A stretch of 35,682 nt of DNA from an uncultured Collinsella sp. Lineage in GTDB: Bacteria > Actinomycetota > Coriobacteriia > Coriobacteriales > Coriobacteriaceae. The stretch covers positions 1-35,682 of the forward strand of contig URHQ01000010.1 of NCBI GenBank assembly GCA_900547655.1, given 5' to 3'. The number at the start of each line of letters is the position of its first letter. Within the stretch, counting starts at the first letter, position 1. Below the pieces are notes generated by a model. That model was not told where the DNA came from, searched no databases, and saw nothing but the letters and a program-made list of their open reading frames with translations. This document shows, one piece after another, positions 33,103 through 35,682 of this stretch. A program made the position numbers and the translations under genes.

Positions 33103-33271
33103 GACTACCTCCCTTTGGGTGCAGAAAAACCTCAATATTGTGTATAACAAACCAAGATGTCTAGTTCACCATATTTCTAGAATGGTTTCGGCGAACGTAG
33201 CAATAAGCTTCGCAGACGGTAATCAGAAGAACGAACACCTCCACAATGGTGACAGCAACGCGCTGAACCGC

Positions 33272-33364
33272 TTATTCCGATACAGTAGCTTCTCGTTGAT
33301 TTTTCTCCTGCGAAGATGAGTGGCGGGAAATAAGGTCAAAAGCCATCTCGTAGCACATTTTTCT
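33272..33364 (-). other. In-frame read-through tail of the maturase
   Basis: After the maturase stop TAA (33365-33367) the same frame stays open for 30 codons to the next TAA (33272-33274). It begins RKMCYEMAFDLISR, which looks like the helix that follows the last SPASM Cys in related maturases. The stop may therefore be a recent nonsense change. The remaining gap to precursor A (33103-33271) holds no gene I can support. Confidence 0.5.
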
Positions 33365-34630
33365 TTATTCACATGATGCAGGGTGTAGACTCTTGGGCAA
33401 GTAGCCGTGCTCGTCTGCAGCCTCCCAGCTACAGCCCCCACCACAGAAAGACCGAGCCCAACAGTCCGTACAGTCAATTCTTTTTTCGACACCCTGACTC
33501 CAGTTTTCAATATACCTAGTTTCGTCAATTCCGGTGACGATGTTGCCCATTTTGAATCGCATCATCCCGACAAACCTGTGACAGGGGTATACGTCCCCTT
33601 CGGGAGTCACGGAAATAAAACGCCTGCCAGCCCCGCATCCGACAAAGGCGATCCTGTTGCTCATAATCAAATCAACTGCAGTTTTCAATGTTCTAAACAA
33701 GGGCTTTTCCCCTTGATCAATCTGTTTGAGATATTGATCCGCCAAATCTATTAGGCCCGCCCTGATTTTGTTTAATGAGTGTTCGTCGAGTTTGATATTC
33801 TCATCGAATGAGCTCACGGGCGAGAAGTAAATCCTTCTGAAGCCCATCTCTTTAAACTGAAGATAGTCTTCAACAAGGTTACAGTTATTATTTGTTAAGG
33901 TCGCTCTTGCGCCGAAGGGGAACGACTCGGAAAAACGACGAACGTTTTTGTCGATATCGGAGAAAGAGCCGCCTCCCGTCTTGTACGGGCGCGATGCATC
34001 GTGCTTGCATCCTGTACCATCGAGACTAATCAGAACAGAAAACCCGTGCTCCTTGAAAGAATTCACAGCAGTGTCATTCAAAAGCGTTCCGTTGGTCGTA
34101 ATAGAATAGGTAAAGTTTCTATTGGGGTATATTCTTTTTGAATAGTCGACCGTTTTCCATATCAGCGGCTCGTTAATCATGGGTTCCCCACCAAAAAAGA
34201 CGATCGCAAGCGTTTCGTTTTCCGATGAACTTGCGACGAGGTAGTCGACCGCCTTGAAGGCTATCTCGTCTGTCATCAGCAGAGGAGACGTTCCATAATC
34301 TCCTTTACCGGCAAAACAGTAACTACAACCAAGGTTGCATGCATGTGAAACGTGGAGTTCGATGGATCTAAGTTTTCGAGGCGTGTCTTTTGTTAAGAAA
34401 GTCCGCTCAGACAATCGTTGATACTCATCAATGTCGTCTTCAAGTTCTGCTATGGTCGTTTGGTCGTAGCCTTTCGCAGCAAGTGACTTTGTTAGCAACT
34501 TCGAGTTGACCGTTCTTCCCGATGCTTCAAATATGCGAAGCGCATCTTCTGATGCTTGGTCAACCTGAAAGCAATTGCGAGTGACCTCATCGAAGCAGTA
34601 ACGACGATCACTTACTGAGAAAAAATGCAT
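33365..34630 (-). CDS. Radical SAM/SPASM maturase, SCIFF/ranthipeptide type
   Basis: 421 residues from ATG 34630, five bases after GAGG (an in-frame GTG at 34660 is a weaker start). The radical SAM cluster motif is C98-x3-C102-x2-C105, followed by the FAGKGDYG stretch typical of SCIFF-peptide maturases, then FFGGEP and TTNGTLL. The SPASM domain has all seven Cys: 332, 350, then C387-x2-C390-x5-C396-x3-C400, and C420, with VTPEGDVYPCHRFVG in the middle. The N-terminal 90 residues resemble the precursor-recognition part. Enzymes of this type use SAM radicals to join Cys sulfur to another residue of a precursor peptide. The chain stops one residue after the last Cys, but the frame continues beyond. 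The two precursors lie downstream on the same strand. Confidence 0.9.
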   Translation of the reverse strand: MHFFSVSDRRYCFDEVTRNCFQVDQASEDALRIFEASGRTVNSKLLTKSLAAKGYDQTTIAELEDDIDEYQRLSERTFLTKDTPRKLRSIELHVSHACNLGCSYCFAGKGDYGTSPLLMTDEIAFKAVDYLVASSSENETLAIVFFGGEPMINEPLIWKTVDYSKRIYPNRNFTYSITTNGTLLNDTAVNSFKEHGFSVLISLDGTGCKHDASRPYKTGGGSFSDIDKNVRRFSESFPFGARATLTNNNCNLVEDYLQFKEMGFRRIYFSPVSSFDENIKLDEHSLNKIRAGLIDLADQYLKQIDQGEKPLFRTLKTAVDLIMSNRIAFVGCGAGRRFISVTPEGDVYPCHRFVGMMRFKMGNIVTGIDETRYIENWSQGVEKRIDCTDCWARSFCGGGCSWEAADEHGYLPKSLHPASCE

Positions 34631-35194
34631 ACGTTCCTCAATTTCATGCTGGACTGGCACTAACCTTGTTTATTGTTACGCAGCTATAAAAAACCACCAG
34701 CGGGGATTCGGTGTGCGCCCCAATCGGACTCCCAAAAGGTTCTATTTGAGACTGGCAAGCTTTGTGTTGTTGGCACTTCGACAGCGCTCTTTATTCCAAC
34801 ATGGAGCCTCGCAGTTTGAGTCGACTTGCCTCTGGAAGGTCCGATCTCAACTTGATTTAGGATGAAAACAGATTACAGGCGCGCTCCTCTAGAAAGAAAG
34901 GAAACCAATCGCCGCCTTTCACCAGGAAAGTTTTATATAGCCCACCTCGAGCAAAATGAAAGATGCGAGAGCGATTGGGGAACAACGCGAATCTCCCCTT
35001 TTGGGTGGGAGCGAGCCTTCAGCCACCGGCGAACGACTCGCCCTGGTCAGAATCTGGAAGTGGTGCCGGGCCGCTTGGGCCTCCCCGGTGACTTCGTGGG
35101 GTTTACCTGCCTGACGTCGAGGAGTACATCCGCAAGATTCGTTCCCTATGCCGTTTGCTCTCACGCCCGCCTTGGTTCCAAGTCGGGCGAGCCG
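34631..35194. other. Right part of the island, no intact gene
   Basis: I see no intact gene. The stretch near the maturase is AT-rich. From about 35000 it becomes GC-rich, and one frame at about 35100-35225 reads YLPDVEEYIRKIR, which looks like a real protein fragment of unknown origin, running out of frame into the truncated FHA copy. The right border of the island most likely lies between about 35000 and 35195. Confidence 0.4.
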
Positions 35195-35633
35195 CCGCGC
35201 TCATGCGACCCGTGGCGGCGACACGTTGACGCCGCGCTCGCTGAGCACATCTTCGGTCGCGGGCGAGCACGAGGTTACGCCGGCGCATCCGCTGGGACTG
35301 CTGCGCGTGCAAAACGGCTATGTGGTGAGCGCCCCGCGCTGGATTCAGCCGAGTGAGGAAGGCGTCGAGATCGGCGCGCTGGCAACGGGGGAGGGCGATA
35401 TCACCGACGTCGGCGACGACGTCTCGGCCCGCCATGCCCATATCTGGTGCGACGATTCTGGCACATGGTTTGTCGAGGACCTGTCGTCCACGAACGGCAC
35501 CGTGGTGGTAAACGGGGCCACGAGTGTGTGTATTCAAGTAGAGCCCGGCCGCTCCGCCCAACTCAACCCCGGCGACGAGCTCAAACTCGGCGAATCCACC
35601 ACCTACGCCATCCTCCTCGGCGCCCTCTGTTAG
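35195..35633 (+). pseudogene. 5'-truncated second copy of the FHA gene
   Basis: From about 35195 the plus strand encodes the C-terminal part of the FHA protein at 27946-28884, starting at the AHAT region and running to the stop. Over about 115 residues I count about ten differences, so it is a paralogue rather than a recent copy. The FHA loops (VSARHAHIW, SSTNGTVVVNG) are intact. The first 170 or so codons are gone, and the sequence upstream is unrelated. An in-frame ATG at 35148 has no ribosome site. The copy is probably dead, unless it is expressed as a bare FHA domain. Confidence 0.8.
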
Positions 35634-35658
35634 CGCCGGGCGATTTTAGCCGCTAATA

Positions 35659-35674
35659 GTCAAACTATTTTGAC
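35659..35674. promoter_or_regulatory. 16-bp palindrome near the right edge
   Basis: GTCAAA-CTAT-TTTGAC is a perfect inverted repeat with 6-bp arms, overlapping AATAGT-CAA-ACTATT. It lies between the truncated FHA copy and the next, unseen gene, and may be an operator or promoter element. Confidence 0.35.
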
Positions 35675-35682
35675 CAATCCCG

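Noticed and set aside
33161..33244. 27-codon hydrophobic minus-strand ORF between the maturase and precursor A
   Set aside because: Starts at GTG without a ribosome site; no relation to the precursors.
34862..35356. 164-codon plus-strand ORF at the right of the island
   Set aside because: No family-like sequence, no ribosome site, and its 3' part runs out of frame over the truncated FHA copy.
1..35682. CRISPR array
   Set aside because: No series of direct repeats with regular spacers was seen; the only short tandem repeat is the coding (GGCTTC)8.

Overview
The window looks like chromosome from a high-GC Gram-positive bacterium of the Coriobacteriia, most likely Collinsella or a close relative. 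This is inferred from gene content and order: an actinobacterial PknB/FHA/PP2C cell-wall signalling operon with a fused SEDS-PBP gene, a mannose-type PTS with its DUF956 partner, and an orphan tRNA-Arg. No database search was possible, and similarity calls rest on motifs read by eye.

Layout. 1-400: start of a leftward acidic protein that runs off the left edge, with a clear promoter. 465-5164: a leftward TetR regulator plus multi-pass membrane protein, divergent from a large Fe-S/FAD oxidoreductase; two matching 15-bp palindromes sit between them. 5261-5689: an orphan hypA with a TTG start. 6093-9375: a rightward mannose-family PTS operon (IIAB, IIC, IID) and a DUF956 gene. 9511-9586: tRNA-Arg(CCU). 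9737-19800: a tightly packed leftward operon read as kinase, fhaA, fhaB, PP2C phosphatase, SEDS-PBP fusion, PASTA kinase. It joins Ser/Thr phosphorylation and phosphothreonine reading to peptidoglycan synthesis. 19945-20661: a YcxB-like membrane protein. 20778-24950: dnaX, ybaB and recR, split by a leftward membrane-anchored gene. 25196-28884: a second signalling set made of a membrane-anchored protein, an integral-membrane kinase and an FHA protein.

28885 to about 35195 is different: visibly richer in A+T, full of broken genes, and ending inside a second FHA gene that lacks its 5' half. It carries a decayed SAM methyltransferase, an ABC exporter, an IS110-like transposase remnant and, on the minus strand, a compact RiPP locus. 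That locus has a radical SAM/SPASM maturase of the SCIFF/ranthipeptide-maturase type, two previously uncalled paralogous Cys-rich precursor peptides (67 and 59 aa, both starting MKHIHP), and a 35-aa single-span membrane peptide, followed by a terminator-like hairpin. Several cysteines of the precursors are followed by Asp four residues later (C-x3-D), the pattern used for Cys-to-Asp thioether links in freyrasin-type ranthipeptides. This is the best candidate for an undescribed system here.

Limits: GC content, promoter scores and homology were judged by eye. Substrates, the chemistry of the modified peptide and the exact island borders are inferences.
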